Shown here: positions 33,255 through 41,786 of the stretch, piece by piece
How positions within the stretch are numbered: the stretch's first letter is position 1
Layout of the letters: each line of letters opens with the position of its first letter
From: Massilia forsythiae
GTDB taxonomy: Bacteria > Pseudomonadota > Gammaproteobacteria > Burkholderiales > Burkholderiaceae_D
Direction of reading: 5' to 3'
NCBI RefSeq assembly: GCF_012849555.1
Contig: NZ_CP051685.1
Location: 6,014,001 to 6,078,000, forward strand
Length of the DNA: 64,000 nucleotides
Notes under the pieces: generated by a model
What the model was told of the DNA's origin: nothing
The model's input: only the letters and a program-made list of their open reading frames with translations
Databases searched by the model: none
Program-made: the position numbers and the translations under genes

Positions 33255-34430
33255 TCACTCTTCGTGCAGCGTCAGCGGCGCCGCCGCCGGCGCCAGCTCG
33301 ACCCGGTTGCGCCCGGCCGCCTTGGCCGCGCGCAGCGCCGCATCGGCGCGCGCCATCAGGGTGACGTTGCTGTCTTCCGGGCGGATCGTGGTGACGCCGA
33401 AGCTGGCGGTCAGCTTGACCAGGGCGCGCTCGGTCTTGACGCCCTGCACCTCGACCGCGGCGCGCATGCGCTCGGCCACCATCAGCGCTTCCTGGGCGCC
33501 GGTGCGCGGCAGCAGGATCGCGAACTCGACGCCGACCAGGCGCCCCAGCAGGTCGCTGTCGCGCAGCTGGCGCTTGCAGGCGTCGGCCAGCGCCGCCAGC
33601 ACGGCGTCGCCGGCCGGGTGGCCGTAGCTGTCGTTGATGCGCTTGAATCCGTCCAGGTCGAACAGCACGATCGCGGTCGGTTGGCCGGGGCGGCGCGCCA
33701 GCGCCATCCACGGCGCCAGCGCCTGGAAGAAGCCGCGCCGGTTGGGCAGGTCGGTGACCGGATCGACCACCTCCAGGCGCGCCAGTTCGCCCTGCAGGCG
33801 TTCGCGCCCCAGCAGCAGCCAGCCGAAGGCGCCCAGCAACGCCGACAGGTACAGGGCGGCGCCGTGCAGCTGGCGCAGCATGTCGTTGCTCATCCAGCCC
33901 CAGCCGCTCGGGGCCGCCAGCACCAGCACGCCGCGCGCGCCCACCACCAGCGCCAGCACGGCACCCGCCACGGCCAGGAAGCGCTGCAGCATCGAGGCGC
34001 TGCGCCAGCCGCGCGCCAGGGCCGCGGCGCCGGCCAGGTAGGCGGCGCCCAGGATCAGCGAGGCGGCCAGCGCGCGCAGGCCGATCGGATCGACCAGGTT
34101 GCACAGGATGAAGGCGGCGATGGCCAGGCCGAGCAGCGGCGCGGCCACGCGGCGCCAGCGCGGCCGTCCGGCGCGCTCCCACAAGGCGCCGGCTTCCCAG
34201 GTGACCCCGGCGAACACCAGCGCATACGCCACCGGCAGCGCCAGCTGTTCGGGCATCGCGCCGGAGGCGCCGATCGCCAGCAGCATCCAGCCGGCCGCCT
34301 GGTACTGGCGCGCCCAGCCCCACGCCGACAGCGCCGCCGGACGCCCATCCACGTGCTCGAAGAAGAACAGCGCGGCGCACAGGGCCAGGTTGCCCAGCGC
34401 CAGCGCCAGTACCATCGTGGTCGAGTCCAT
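33255..34430 (-). CDS. membrane GGDEF-domain protein with degenerate active site
   Basis: A 391-residue protein with six to seven membrane helices (about residues 1-205), a short linker, and a GGDEF domain (about 225-385). The fold is intact (TDLPNRRGFFQAL, VLFDLDGFKRINDSYGHPAGD), but the catalytic motif GGDEF reads VGVEF: the first glycine and the metal-binding aspartate are lost. It is therefore probably not a diguanylate cyclase but may still bind GTP or act as a receptor or partner. No EAL domain is present. The start at 34430 follows GAGG at five bases. The sensory membrane domain resembles no family I can name securely. Confidence 0.85.
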   Translation of the reverse strand: MDSTTMVLALALGNLALCAALFFFEHVDGRPAALSAWGWARQYQAAGWMLLAIGASGAMPEQLALPVAYALVFAGVTWEAGALWERAGRPRWRRVAAPLLGLAIAAFILCNLVDPIGLRALAASLILGAAYLAGAAALARGWRSASMLQRFLAVAGAVLALVVGARGVLVLAAPSGWGWMSNDMLRQLHGAALYLSALLGAFGWLLLGRERLQGELARLEVVDPVTDLPNRRGFFQALAPWMALARRPGQPTAIVLFDLDGFKRINDSYGHPAGDAVLAALADACKRQLRDSDLLGRLVGVEFAILLPRTGAQEALMVAERMRAAVEVQGVKTERALVKLTASFGVTTIRPEDSNVTLMARADAALRAAKAAGRNRVELAPAAAPLTLHEE

Positions 34431-34674
34431 GCGCGCCTCAGCCGGTGCGGCCGGCGGCGCGGGCGCGCGCCGGCCGGCCGGACGGGTGGATGACGCTGCT
34501 GCCGGAAGGGTGTGGGGACATGTGAACTCCGCTGAGGATGCGCCGGCCAGCTTAGCAGAAACCCGGCGCCGCCAACAAGCCGGCGGCGGCCCCGGCGGGC
34601 GCTTCCGGCCGCCATGCGCCGCGCACGCTTCCGCTTTGCCTGCCTTGCGCCCTTTCCCCTTGTACACTGGCGTG

Positions 34675-35511
34675 ATGGCCAGCCATCCCGACCCGACCTC
34701 CACCTGCACCGCCACGCCGCTGGTGCGCACCCGTGGCCGGCGCCGCACGCTGGAATTCGCGCCGGGCGACATCCAGAGCGAGATGCTGCTGTCGGACCCG
34801 GACGCGCTGGTGCTCGACTACACGCGCGCGATGATGGGCTTCGCGCTGTTCGTGCCGCGCCCGCGCCACATCCTGATGGTCGGCCTTGGCGGCGGCTCGC
34901 TGGTGAAGTTCTGCTACCGCCGCTTTCCCGGCTGCCGCATCACCGTCATCGAACTGCGCGCCGACGTGATCGCCCTGCGCGAGCAGTTCTGCGTGCCGCA
35001 GGACGACGCGCGCCTGCGCATCGTGCACGGCGACGCCGCCGCCTGCCTGGCGCCGGCCGGCAGGCGCAGCGGGCGCCCCTGTGCGGACATCGCACCCGCC
35101 GACGTCATCCTGGTGGACGGCTTCGACCGCGCCGGCCTGCCCGCCGCGCTCGCCAACGCCGGCTTCTACCGCGACTGCCGCGCGCTGCTGCACGAGGGCG
35201 GCGTGCTGGTGGCGAACGTGTTCACCTACGACACGCGCTACCACGCCGTGCTGGCGGCGCTGGACGCGGTATTCGGCGGACGCACCTGCTGGCTGGACAA
35301 GGTCGCCGGCAACAACCGTATCGTGTTCGCCGTGCGCGCGCGCGACGACGCCGCGCCGGCGGCGCGCCTGCAGCGGCGCCTGGCGCGGCGGCGCGGCCTG
35401 GGATTGGGCTGGCTGAACCGGCTCGGCATCCGGCTGCTGCTTGCATGGCTGACATGGCGTTCTGTTTTGAGCCCGCCACACTCCGACGGCGCCACGCGTG
35501 CAAGCAGGTAA
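34675..35511 (+). CDS. spermidine synthase-like protein
   Basis: A 278-residue protein with the Rossmann-like fold of spermidine synthases: MVGLGGGSLVKFCYRRFPGCRITVIELRADVI gives the nucleotide-binding loop and acidic residue, and VILVDGFD the catalytic-loop region. The canonical polyamine-binding tetrad is not obvious, and the C-terminal 40 residues are basic and hydrophobic. Annotation as polyamine aminopropyltransferase would be risky; a methyltransferase or other role is possible. The ATG at 34675 is directly preceded by an in-frame GTG (34672), and no ribosome-binding site is clear. It is a lone gene between two c-di-GMP-type genes. Confidence 0.75.
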   Translation: MASHPDPTSTCTATPLVRTRGRRRTLEFAPGDIQSEMLLSDPDALVLDYTRAMMGFALFVPRPRHILMVGLGGGSLVKFCYRRFPGCRITVIELRADVIALREQFCVPQDDARLRIVHGDAAACLAPAGRRSGRPCADIAPADVILVDGFDRAGLPAALANAGFYRDCRALLHEGGVLVANVFTYDTRYHAVLAALDAVFGGRTCWLDKVAGNNRIVFAVRARDDAAPAARLQRRLARRRGLGLGWLNRLGIRLLLAWLTWRSVLSPPHSDGATRASR

Positions 35512-35604
35512 TTTATTTGCCGGAAGCTTCGATCGTATGACACACTGGCCATCGATTATGCCTACGGGCAAGCTTCTGGTCGCTGAACGCGATCGTCACA
35601 TCCG

Positions 35605-38508
35605 TTGCTTAGTAAAATCATCACGAATCGGCAGGCGGCGCGCCGCAAGCGGCGGGCACTGACGCCGGCGGCGCTGCTCACGCTGGCAGGCGGCCTCGGC
35701 ATCAGCGCGCTGTTGTGCGGCGCCATCACGCGCCTGGAATACGACAACCAGGCGCTGGCGTTCGAGCGCTCCGCCGGCGTGCGCACCGCCGCCCTGCGGC
35801 GCGGCCTGGACGAAGCGGTCGGGGTGCTGAACGTCACCCACCAGCTGTTCACCACCGTGCAGCCGGTGACGCGGCCGCAATTCCACGACTTTACCGCGCC
35901 GCTGCTGCAGCGCAACCCGTATATCCAGGCCCTCACCTTCCGCCGCATGGTGGCGGACGACGAGCGCGCCGGCTTCGAGGCCGAGCTGGGACGGCTGCGT
36001 CCGGGCACGCGGATCGTCGAATCGCAGGGCGGGCGTCTGGTCACGGCGCCGCGCCGTGCGCGCTACGACGTGGTCGACTACGTGGAGCCAATGCAGGGCA
36101 ACGGCGCGCTGCTGGGCCTGAACGCGTCCCCCGGCGGCGCCAGCGCGCGCGCCATCGAGCGCGCCCGCGCCAGCGGCGAGGCCGCCGCCACCGGCCTGCT
36201 GCGCCTGGGCCAGGATCCGGTCGACGGCCTCGGCTTCGAGGTGGTGATGCCGGTGAGCGCCGCCGACGGCCGCCCGCTCGGCGACACCGCCGCCGTGGTG
36301 TGCGTGCGCAGCCTGGCGCACGCCGCACTGGCGCACGCCGGCCTGCAGGCCGACAACGGCATCCTGCTGCGCCTGTATGCCGGCGCCGCGACCGTGCCGG
36401 CCAGCCTGGCCTACGCCAACGACGGCGGCAAGGGCCGCGCCGCCGCCGTGCCCCCGGCGCTGCTGGCGGGCGGCTTCAGCGGACGTTCGCTGCACCGCTT
36501 CGCGGTCGGCGGCCAGACCTGGACCGTGGAAGCGCTGGCCGCGCCGCGCCCCTACGTCGCCACACACCTGGGCTCGCTCCTGCTGCTGGGCGGCGGCATC
36601 CTGTCGAGCCTGCTGCTCACGGCCTTCGTGCAGGCCGCCGGGCAGCGCACGCGCAAGGTGCAGGAACTGGTGCAGCAGCGCACCGCCGACCTGAAGCTGG
36701 CCAACCAGCGCCTGATCGACGACGTGCTGGCGCGCAAGCAGACCGAAAAAGCGCTGCAGGACAGCGAGCAGCGCTTCCGCCAGCTGGCGGCGATGTCGTC
36801 CGACTGGTACTGGGAGCAGGACCAGGACCTGCGCTTCGTCGAGGTGACCGGCGACTTCACCGAAAAGACCGGCTTCAGTACCGGCCGCCTGCTCGGCAAG
36901 ACGCCGTGGGACGTGCTGCTGCCCGAGCTGACCGACAGCCACGGCGGCCGCGCGCACCTCGCGCAGATCGAAGCGCACCAGCCGTTCCGCAACCTGGAAT
37001 GCCGCGCCATCGACGACGGCGGCGACGAGCGCTGGTTCTGCATCAGCGGCGAGCCGATGTTCGACGAGCGCGCTCGCTTCAAGGGCTACCGCGGCACCGG
37101 CAGCGACATCACGGCGCGCAAGCTCACCGAGCAGCGCATCCACCACGTGGCCCAGCACGACGTGCTGACCGGCCTGCCCAACCGTTCGCTGCTGCAGGAC
37201 CGCCTGGGGCAGGCGGTGGCGCTGGCCGATCGCAGCGGGCGCGCCATATGGGTCATGCTGATCGACCTCGACCGCTTCAAGTACGTCAACGACAGCATGG
37301 GCCACAAGGCCGGCGACGTGCTCCTGATGACGGTGGCGGCGCGCCTGCGCGCGGCGCTGCGCGACAGCGACACCGTGGCGCGCCTGTCCGGCGACGAATT
37401 CGTGGTGATCGTGTCCGAGCACCAGCAGGAACCGCTGGACGCCGCCGTGGTGCAGCGCCTGATGGATGCGGTGGCCCGGCCGATGCTGCTGGGACCGAGC
37501 GAATTCTTCGTCACCTGCAGCATCGGCGTGGCCGCCTATGCGGGCACTCGTCCGGCGGGCGCTCGTCCGGGAGACGATGCGGCGAGCAACGATCCGGCGC
37601 ACGGCGCGTTGCCGGCCGACAGCCTGATCGAACACGCCGACATCGCCATGTACCGCGCCAAGAAGCTGGGCCGCAACAACTTCCAGTTCCACACGCCGGC
37701 CATGAACGAGGAATCGCTGGAGCGCGTGCGCATCGAGGGCGCGCTGCGCAATGCGCTGGAACGCGATGAATTCGTGCTGCACTACCAGCCGCAGGTGGAT
37801 TTGCGTACCGGCCAGGTGGTCGGCATGGAGGCGCTGATCCGATGGCGCCATCCGGAACTGGGCATGGTGCCGCCGGTGCGCTTCGTCGGCGTGGCCGAGG
37901 AGACCGGCCTGATCGTGCCGATCGGCGCCTGGGTGATGCGCACCGCCTGCGCCCAGACCAAGGCCTGGCACGAAGCCGGCCTGGGCAAGCTGCGGGTGGC
38001 GGTGAACCTGTCGGCGCGCCAGTTCGGCGCCGCCGACCTGCTGCCGAGCATCGAGGCGGCGCTGGAAGACAGCGGCCTGGAGCCGGCCTGCCTGGAACTG
38101 GAGCTGACCGAAAGCCTGTTCATGAGCGACATCACGCCGGCGGTGGAACTGCTGCACCGCATGAAGGTGCTGGGCATCCACCTGTCGATCGACGATTTCG
38201 GCACCGGTTACTCGAGCCTCTCGTACCTGTCGCGCTTCCCGATCGACGTGCTCAAGATCGACCGCTCGTTCGTCAACGACATCACCGAGGATGCCAACGA
38301 CGCCGCCATCGTCGCCTCGATCATCGCGCTGGCCCACAACCTGCGCCTGTCGGTGATCGCGGAAGGCGTGGAGACGGCGGAACAGCTGGACTACCTGCGG
38401 CGCCAGGGCTGCGACGAGATCCAGGGATACTATTTTTCGCGCCCGCTGCCAGCCGCGGATTTCGAGCAACTGCTGCGCCAGCGGCGCACGCTGGCGCGCC
38501 GCGGCTGA
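35605..38508 (+). CDS. CHASE-PAS-GGDEF-EAL c-di-GMP signalling protein
   Basis: A 967-residue membrane sensor: one N-terminal helix (about 20-40), a periplasmic CHASE-type domain (about 65-300, with RNPYIQALTFRRMV), a second helix (about 315-335), a coiled coil, a PAS domain (about 385-505), GGDEF (about 510-690) and EAL (about 705-955). The cyclase motif is SGDEF, an active variant in other proteins, and the EAL motifs (GMEALIRW, DDFGTGYSS, AEGVET) are complete. An Ala/Pro-rich insertion of roughly 20 residues splits the end of the GGDEF domain. The start is a TTG at 35605 without a clear ribosome-binding site, so the N-terminus is uncertain. CHASE domains sense small molecules; the ligand is unknown. 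Confidence 0.9.
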   Translation: MLSKIITNRQAARRKRRALTPAALLTLAGGLGISALLCGAITRLEYDNQALAFERSAGVRTAALRRGLDEAVGVLNVTHQLFTTVQPVTRPQFHDFTAPLLQRNPYIQALTFRRMVADDERAGFEAELGRLRPGTRIVESQGGRLVTAPRRARYDVVDYVEPMQGNGALLGLNASPGGASARAIERARASGEAAATGLLRLGQDPVDGLGFEVVMPVSAADGRPLGDTAAVVCVRSLAHAALAHAGLQADNGILLRLYAGAATVPASLAYANDGGKGRAAAVPPALLAGGFSGRSLHRFAVGGQTWTVEALAAPRPYVATHLGSLLLLGGGILSSLLLTAFVQAAGQRTRKVQELVQQRTADLKLANQRLIDDVLARKQTEKALQDSEQRFRQLAAMSSDWYWEQDQDLRFVEVTGDFTEKTGFSTGRLLGKTPWDVLLPELTDSHGGRAHLAQIEAHQPFRNLECRAIDDGGDERWFCISGEPMFDERARFKGYRGTGSDITARKLTEQRIHHVAQHDVLTGLPNRSLLQDRLGQAVALADRSGRAIWVMLIDLDRFKYVNDSMGHKAGDVLLMTVAARLRAALRDSDTVARLSGDEFVVIVSEHQQEPLDAAVVQRLMDAVARPMLLGPSEFFVTCSIGVAAYAGTRPAGARPGDDAASNDPAHGALPADSLIEHADIAMYRAKKLGRNNFQFHTPAMNEESLERVRIEGALRNALERDEFVLHYQPQVDLRTGQVVGMEALIRWRHPELGMVPPVRFVGVAEETGLIVPIGAWVMRTACAQTKAWHEAGLGKLRVAVNLSARQFGAADLLPSIEAALEDSGLEPACLELELTESLFMSDITPAVELLHRMKVLGIHLSIDDFGTGYSSLSYLSRFPIDVLKIDRSFVNDITEDANDAAIVASIIALAHNLRLSVIAEGVETAEQLDYLRRQGCDEIQGYYFSRPLPAADFEQLLRQRRTLARRG

Positions 38509-38596
38509 CCCGCCGGTCCGAGCATTTAGAGGTGGCCTAAACGGCATCGTTCCCATACAATACGTCTGCCTTTTTTGCAATAGACACACGGAAAAA

Positions 38597-38809
38597 ATGA
38601 TGAACGATACGATGAACGGCACTAGCGCGACCGTGGGCCAGCGCCAGCAGCGCACCGACATGCGCACGCGCGACCTGGTCAACCAGGCGGTGGCCTCGAT
38701 CCCGACGCTGGGCCTGCAGCGCGCCGCCGAGTTCCTGGCCTCGATGAACGTGCCGGCCGAGATCGCCGTGCGCACGCTGGTGTATCCGCACCGCCGCCGC
38801 ATAGCTTGA
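38597..38809 (+). CDS. conserved small hypothetical protein
   Basis: A 70-residue hydrophilic, mostly helical protein (NQAVASIPTLGLQRAAEFLASMNVPAEIAVRTL), starting at MMND with GGA seven bases upstream. It shows the even codon use of a real gene. No family name comes to mind; it probably folds as a short helical bundle. It stands alone between the EAL gene and a reverse-strand hypothetical gene. Confidence 0.65.
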   Translation: MMNDTMNGTSATVGQRQQRTDMRTRDLVNQAVASIPTLGLQRAAEFLASMNVPAEIAVRTLVYPHRRRIA

Positions 38810-38897
38810 ACAGCAACGTACGGCCTGGACGCGCCGGCCCGGCATCACCGCGCACGGCTGCGCGGTAAAGCGCGCGCACCGGCGCGGCAGGCCGCGT

Positions 38898-39269
38898 TCA
38901 GCGCTGCGGTTCCTGGGCGCGGATGTCGGCCAGCGATTCGCGTCCGCGCGCGGTGAGCTCGTAGCCGCCCTCGCTGCGCACGGCGATGTGCGACTTGCGG
39001 TTCAGGAACTGCACCACGTCCTCGTCGACCGCCGCCGCCGGGTCGCCGTCCAGGTTGCGCAGCGCCAGCACGCAGCGGCGCAGGAACAGCACTTCCTCTC
39101 CCTTGTCGGTCAGCGCCAGGCCGCCGTTGCGGGCGTACTGCACCATCTTCAATCCGGACAGGCGCTTGGCGTTGCGCCCCACGCAGGCGTTCACCCGGTC
39201 GTTGCGGGCGCCGCCGCGGATCCATTCGAGCGCGTCGTATTCGTCGCCCGTGAGTTTTTCGTTCTTCAT
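38898..39269 (-). CDS. hypothetical protein with two winged-helix-like halves
   Basis: A 123-residue protein. Two internally similar segments (LTDKGEEVLFLRRCV near residue 53 and LTARGRESLADIR near residue 105) recall the wing-plus-helix ends of winged-helix DNA-binding domains, so a regulatory role is possible. The ATG at 39269 (MKNEKLTGDEYD) is chosen from family-like start and a GAAAGTGG ribosome-binding region; GTG codons just upstream are alternatives. No direct family assignment. Confidence 0.6.
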   Translation of the reverse strand: MKNEKLTGDEYDALEWIRGGARNDRVNACVGRNAKRLSGLKMVQYARNGGLALTDKGEEVLFLRRCVLALRNLDGDPAAAVDEDVVQFLNRKSHIAVRSEGGYELTARGRESLADIRAQEPQR

Positions 39270-39327
39270 TACCACTTTCAACGGAAGCAAACCCGCCATG
39301 GTACCCGTGGCGGGCCGCTGCGGCAAC

Positions 39328-39465
39328 CTACTTCGGGGCACGCATCGCCAGCGCGGCCCACACCAGGCCGGCCAGCGCGCTCAGCACCAGCGCCGCCTGC
39401 ATGGAGCGCGAATCCAGCAGGCTATTGCGGCCGAGGTAGATCTTGTTGTGCAAGGTGGTGCTCAT
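39328..39465 (-). CDS. 45-residue single-pass membrane protein
   Basis: A short gene with a strong GGAGG five bases before the ATG at 39465 (a second ATG three bases further out is too close to the ribosome-binding site). The product has a polar N-terminus (STTLHNKIYLGRNSLLDSR) and one hydrophobic helix (QAALVLSALAGLVWAALAM) before the basic end RAPK. The clear initiation signal and amphipathic layout make it a likely real small membrane protein. No family is recognised. Confidence 0.65.
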   Translation of the reverse strand: MSTTLHNKIYLGRNSLLDSRSMQAALVLSALAGLVWAALAMRAPK

Positions 39466-39808
39466 CATGTCCTCCATAAAACGGCACGCGCCGCTTACGG
39501 GTACCTCGAAAAACCTACTACGCGTTGCATTTTCAACTTGCGATTCTCGCCGTACGCCTGTACGGCTGCGCTTCTCAGCTGAAACTGCTGCCGCTCGCGA
39601 CGGTTTTTCGAGGCCCCCTTACCCATTATAAAAAGTTTGCGGACGGCACAGGTGCCCCGGCAAGCGCCCGGCAAGGCAAAGCGGTGCATTGTGCATGCCA
39701 CGCAACGCATCGCTTCGCGGCGGGCGCCCTGCACGGCGCCTATTGCGCGCCGGTACCCGGTATCGGCTGTTAGGATCACGTCAACATGACAACGAAATGG
39801 AGCACCCC
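39466..39808. other. intergenic region holding a large imperfect hairpin
   Basis: This 343-base gap lies between two small genes. Its main content is the inverted-repeat element at 39504-39613; the remainder, to 39808, includes TATAAAA near 39630 and probably the promoter of the 67-residue gene. Confidence 0.5.
39504..39613. repeat. 110-base imperfect hairpin element
   Basis: A 12-bp perfect outer inverted repeat (CCTCGAAAAACC / GGTTTTTCGAGG) frames an inner imperfect stem (GCATTTTCAACT against AGCTGAAACTGC, 10 of 12 paired) and a tip CCGTAC-GCCT-GTACGG. The layout suggests a mobile hairpin repeat or a structured RNA. Confidence 0.6.
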
Positions 39809-40012
39809 ATGACAACTTCCGATACCAAGCACGATCCGGCCGCCAAGGGTAGCGGCATGCTGCACGAAGCCGATATCGGCAGCGGCGAGCGTTCGCCGGC
39901 GCAGCACGAAACCGACCAGATGATCAAGGAAATCCCGCCGCTGCCGGCGGACGGCAAGTCCGGCGACGGTCAGCCGCAGCAATCGCAGGACGACAAGCCC
40001 GCGCAGGGCTGA
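39809..40012 (+). CDS. small hydrophilic, probably disordered protein
   Basis: A 67-residue, highly polar protein (MTTSDTKHDPAAKGSGMLHEAD...) rich in Asp, Glu, Gln, Gly, Pro and Lys, without hydrophobic core, so probably intrinsically disordered. GGAG six bases before the ATG at 39809 sets the start; MEHPMTTSD (39797) is an alternative. It is followed at once by a strong terminator, supporting a real transcript. No function can be assigned. Confidence 0.65.
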   Translation: MTTSDTKHDPAAKGSGMLHEADIGSGERSPAQHETDQMIKEIPPLPADGKSGDGQPQQSQDDKPAQG

Positions 40013-40027
40013 TACCAGGGCATCACC

Positions 40028-40068
40028 AGGGCGGCGCGGCGGCTTTTGCCGTCCGCGCCGCCCTTTCT
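40028..40068 (+). terminator. strong intrinsic terminator
   Basis: A 12-bp stem (AGGGCGGCGCGG / CCGCGCCGCCCT) with an inner CGGC-TTTT-GCCG hairpin, ending in TTTC. It lies 15 bases after the 67-residue gene and also faces the end of the convergent small gene. Confidence 0.8.
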
Positions 40069-40084
40069 CATTGCGTTGGGCTTC

Positions 40085-40264
40085 TTATTGCGCCTTCACC
40101 GGCGGCGTCGGCATGTCCGGTTCCTGCACCGGTGCGCGCGACGGCGCCGGCACGTCGTCAGGGTCCGGGCTCGGCTGCGGCGGCGGCACTTCCGGATTGC
40201 TGGGATCGGGCGTCGAATGGGCGTGGATGCGGGCGCCCGGACCCGGTTGCTGCATGTCGATCAT
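40085..40264 (-). CDS. 59-residue proline-rich small protein
   Basis: A 59-residue protein rich in Pro and Asp (DPSNPEVPPPQPSPDPDD) with no membrane segment. A perfect GGAGG four bases before the ATG at 40264 argues that it is translated. The tail MPTPPVKAQ is basic/polar. It is probably disordered. No known family. Confidence 0.6.
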   Translation of the reverse strand: MIDMQQPGPGARIHAHSTPDPSNPEVPPPQPSPDPDDVPAPSRAPVQEPDMPTPPVKAQ

Positions 40265-40423
40265 GGTTCCTCCTCGGGTAGGTCGGCACGCGAACCGTTG
40301 CCGTCCGGCGCAGACTAGCATGGACGGAACGACCCGGCTTTCAATCGTGCGCGCGGCTCTGCCATGCGCTGCGCCGGCTTGCTATAGTGGCGCCTGGCCA
40401 ACCATCCGCTCACGTTTCCAGAC

Positions 40424-41359
40424 ATGCCGCGTCCCTCCGCCCCGTTCCGCTCCGCCGCCGCCATCGCCGCGCTCGCCGGCCTTGCCGCCACCGCCTCCGC
40501 ACAGGCCGGCGCGCCCGCCGTTCCGATGAAACTGGCCGACTACATGGCGCTGAACGGCCCGGCACCGAGCGCCACCTTCGCCTATGGCAGCGCGCCGTCG
40601 CAGTACGCGGAACTGTTCCTGCCGGCCGGCAAGGGGCCGTTTCCGGTGGCGGTGCTGGTGCACGGCGGCTGCTGGACCAGGGAATTCGGCGGCATCGTCC
40701 AGCTGCGCAACATGGCCGGCGCACTGGCCGCGCGCGGCATCGCCGTCTGGAACGTCGAGTACCGCCGCGTCGACGAAGCCGGCGGGGGCTATCCCGGCAC
40801 CTACCAGGACATGAACGCCGCGCTCGAACTGCTGGCGGCAAAGGCCAAGGCCTATCCGCTCGACCTGGAGCGCCTGGCCGCGGTCGGACACTCGGCCGGC
40901 GGCCAGTTGGTGCAGTGGCTGGCGGCGCGCCCGCGCATCCCGGCCTCCAGCCCGCTCTACACGGCGCACCCGCTGCCGGTACGCCAGGTCGTCAGCCTGG
41001 GCGGCCTGGCCGACTTGCGCCGGGAAGCGGCGTTGATCGCATCGAGCTGTGGCCGCGAGACCGCGCAACTGGCCGGCACGCCGAGCGCGGCGCGCCCTGA
41101 CGTGTTTTCCGACACCAATGCCGGCGACCTGCTGCCCAACGGCAGCCGCACCATCCTGGTGACCGGCGAACTGGACACCATCGCGCCGCCGCGCGTGGCG
41201 CATGCGTTCGCGGCGCGCGCGCGCGCCGCCGGCGACGCCGCCGAGGTCGTGATCCTGCCCGGCGCCAGCCACTACGACGAGGTGGCCGCCGGTTCGGCGT
41301 CGTGGCCGCTGGTGCTGAAGGCGATCGAAGCGGCGCTGGCGCCGGCAGCCGCGCGCTGA
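40424..41359 (+). CDS. secreted alpha/beta-hydrolase (BD-FAE/esterase-like)
   Basis: A 311-residue serine hydrolase with a signal peptide (cleaved near ASAQAG). The oxyanion HGG lies in VLVHGGCWTREFGG, the nucleophile serine in VGHSAGGQL, the acid probably in VTGELDTIAPP, and the histidine in PGASHYDE. This is the pattern of bifunctional feruloyl/acetyl-xylan esterases and kynurenine formamidase-like enzymes. The substrate cannot be decided; an extracytoplasmic carboxylesterase is most likely. It is a lone gene, with a TATAGT-type box about 40 bases before the ATG. Confidence 0.85.
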   Translation: MPRPSAPFRSAAAIAALAGLAATASAQAGAPAVPMKLADYMALNGPAPSATFAYGSAPSQYAELFLPAGKGPFPVAVLVHGGCWTREFGGIVQLRNMAGALAARGIAVWNVEYRRVDEAGGGYPGTYQDMNAALELLAAKAKAYPLDLERLAAVGHSAGGQLVQWLAARPRIPASSPLYTAHPLPVRQVVSLGGLADLRREAALIASSCGRETAQLAGTPSAARPDVFSDTNAGDLLPNGSRTILVTGELDTIAPPRVAHAFAARARAAGDAAEVVILPGASHYDEVAAGSASWPLVLKAIEAALAPAAAR

Positions 41360-41390
41360 CGTCGTCCGCAGCGCGGGGGAACGGCGCCGC

Positions 41391-41696
41391 TCAGGCCGGC
41401 ATGCGCCGCGCCAGGCGCTGCTCGATGGCGACGTCTTCCTCCGCGACCGCGACGCATGGCAGGAGGTAGCCGTCGCGCTTTTCGTCGACGGACAGGCCCG
41501 GCCAGTCGACCAGGTAGCGCACGGCGGCGCCGCGGCTGTCCGGCGCCAGGCGGCAGATGCAGGCGCGGCAGGTGCCGTTGCGGCACGAGCTGGCCAGTTC
41601 GATGCCGGCGCGCTCGGCCGCGCGCAGCAGCGTCTCGCCGTCCTGCGCCGCAAAGGTCCAGCCGGACGGCCGGAGTGTGATGATCGGTGTGCTCAT
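41391..41696 (-). CDS. 2Fe-2S ferredoxin-like protein (plant type)
   Basis: A 101-residue electron-transfer protein with the plant-type cluster motif C-x4-C-x2-C in SCRNGTCRAC plus a distal cysteine in LLPCVAV. Fold and length are typical of stand-alone [2Fe-2S] ferredoxins or of the domain found in oxygenase reductases. I chose the ATG at 41696 (MSTPIITLRPSGW) from family similarity; a longer in-frame frame has no ribosome-binding site. Its redox partner is not encoded nearby. Confidence 0.88.
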   Translation of the reverse strand: MSTPIITLRPSGWTFAAQDGETLLRAAERAGIELASSCRNGTCRACICRLAPDSRGAAVRYLVDWPGLSVDEKRDGYLLPCVAVAEEDVAIEQRLARRMPA

Positions 41697-41786
41697 GGCC
41701 CGGATTGTACCCGCGGCCCTGTCCCGCCCATGGGTTCGTTTCCGCACAGACCATGTTTTCGAGCAGCATTAGGCTGGAGCCTCGAC

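Noticed and set aside
35596..38802. A 1068-codon reverse frame opposite the CHASE-PAS-GGDEF-EAL gene
   Set aside because: The forward product has all c-di-GMP domain motifs; the reverse one is a compositional shadow.
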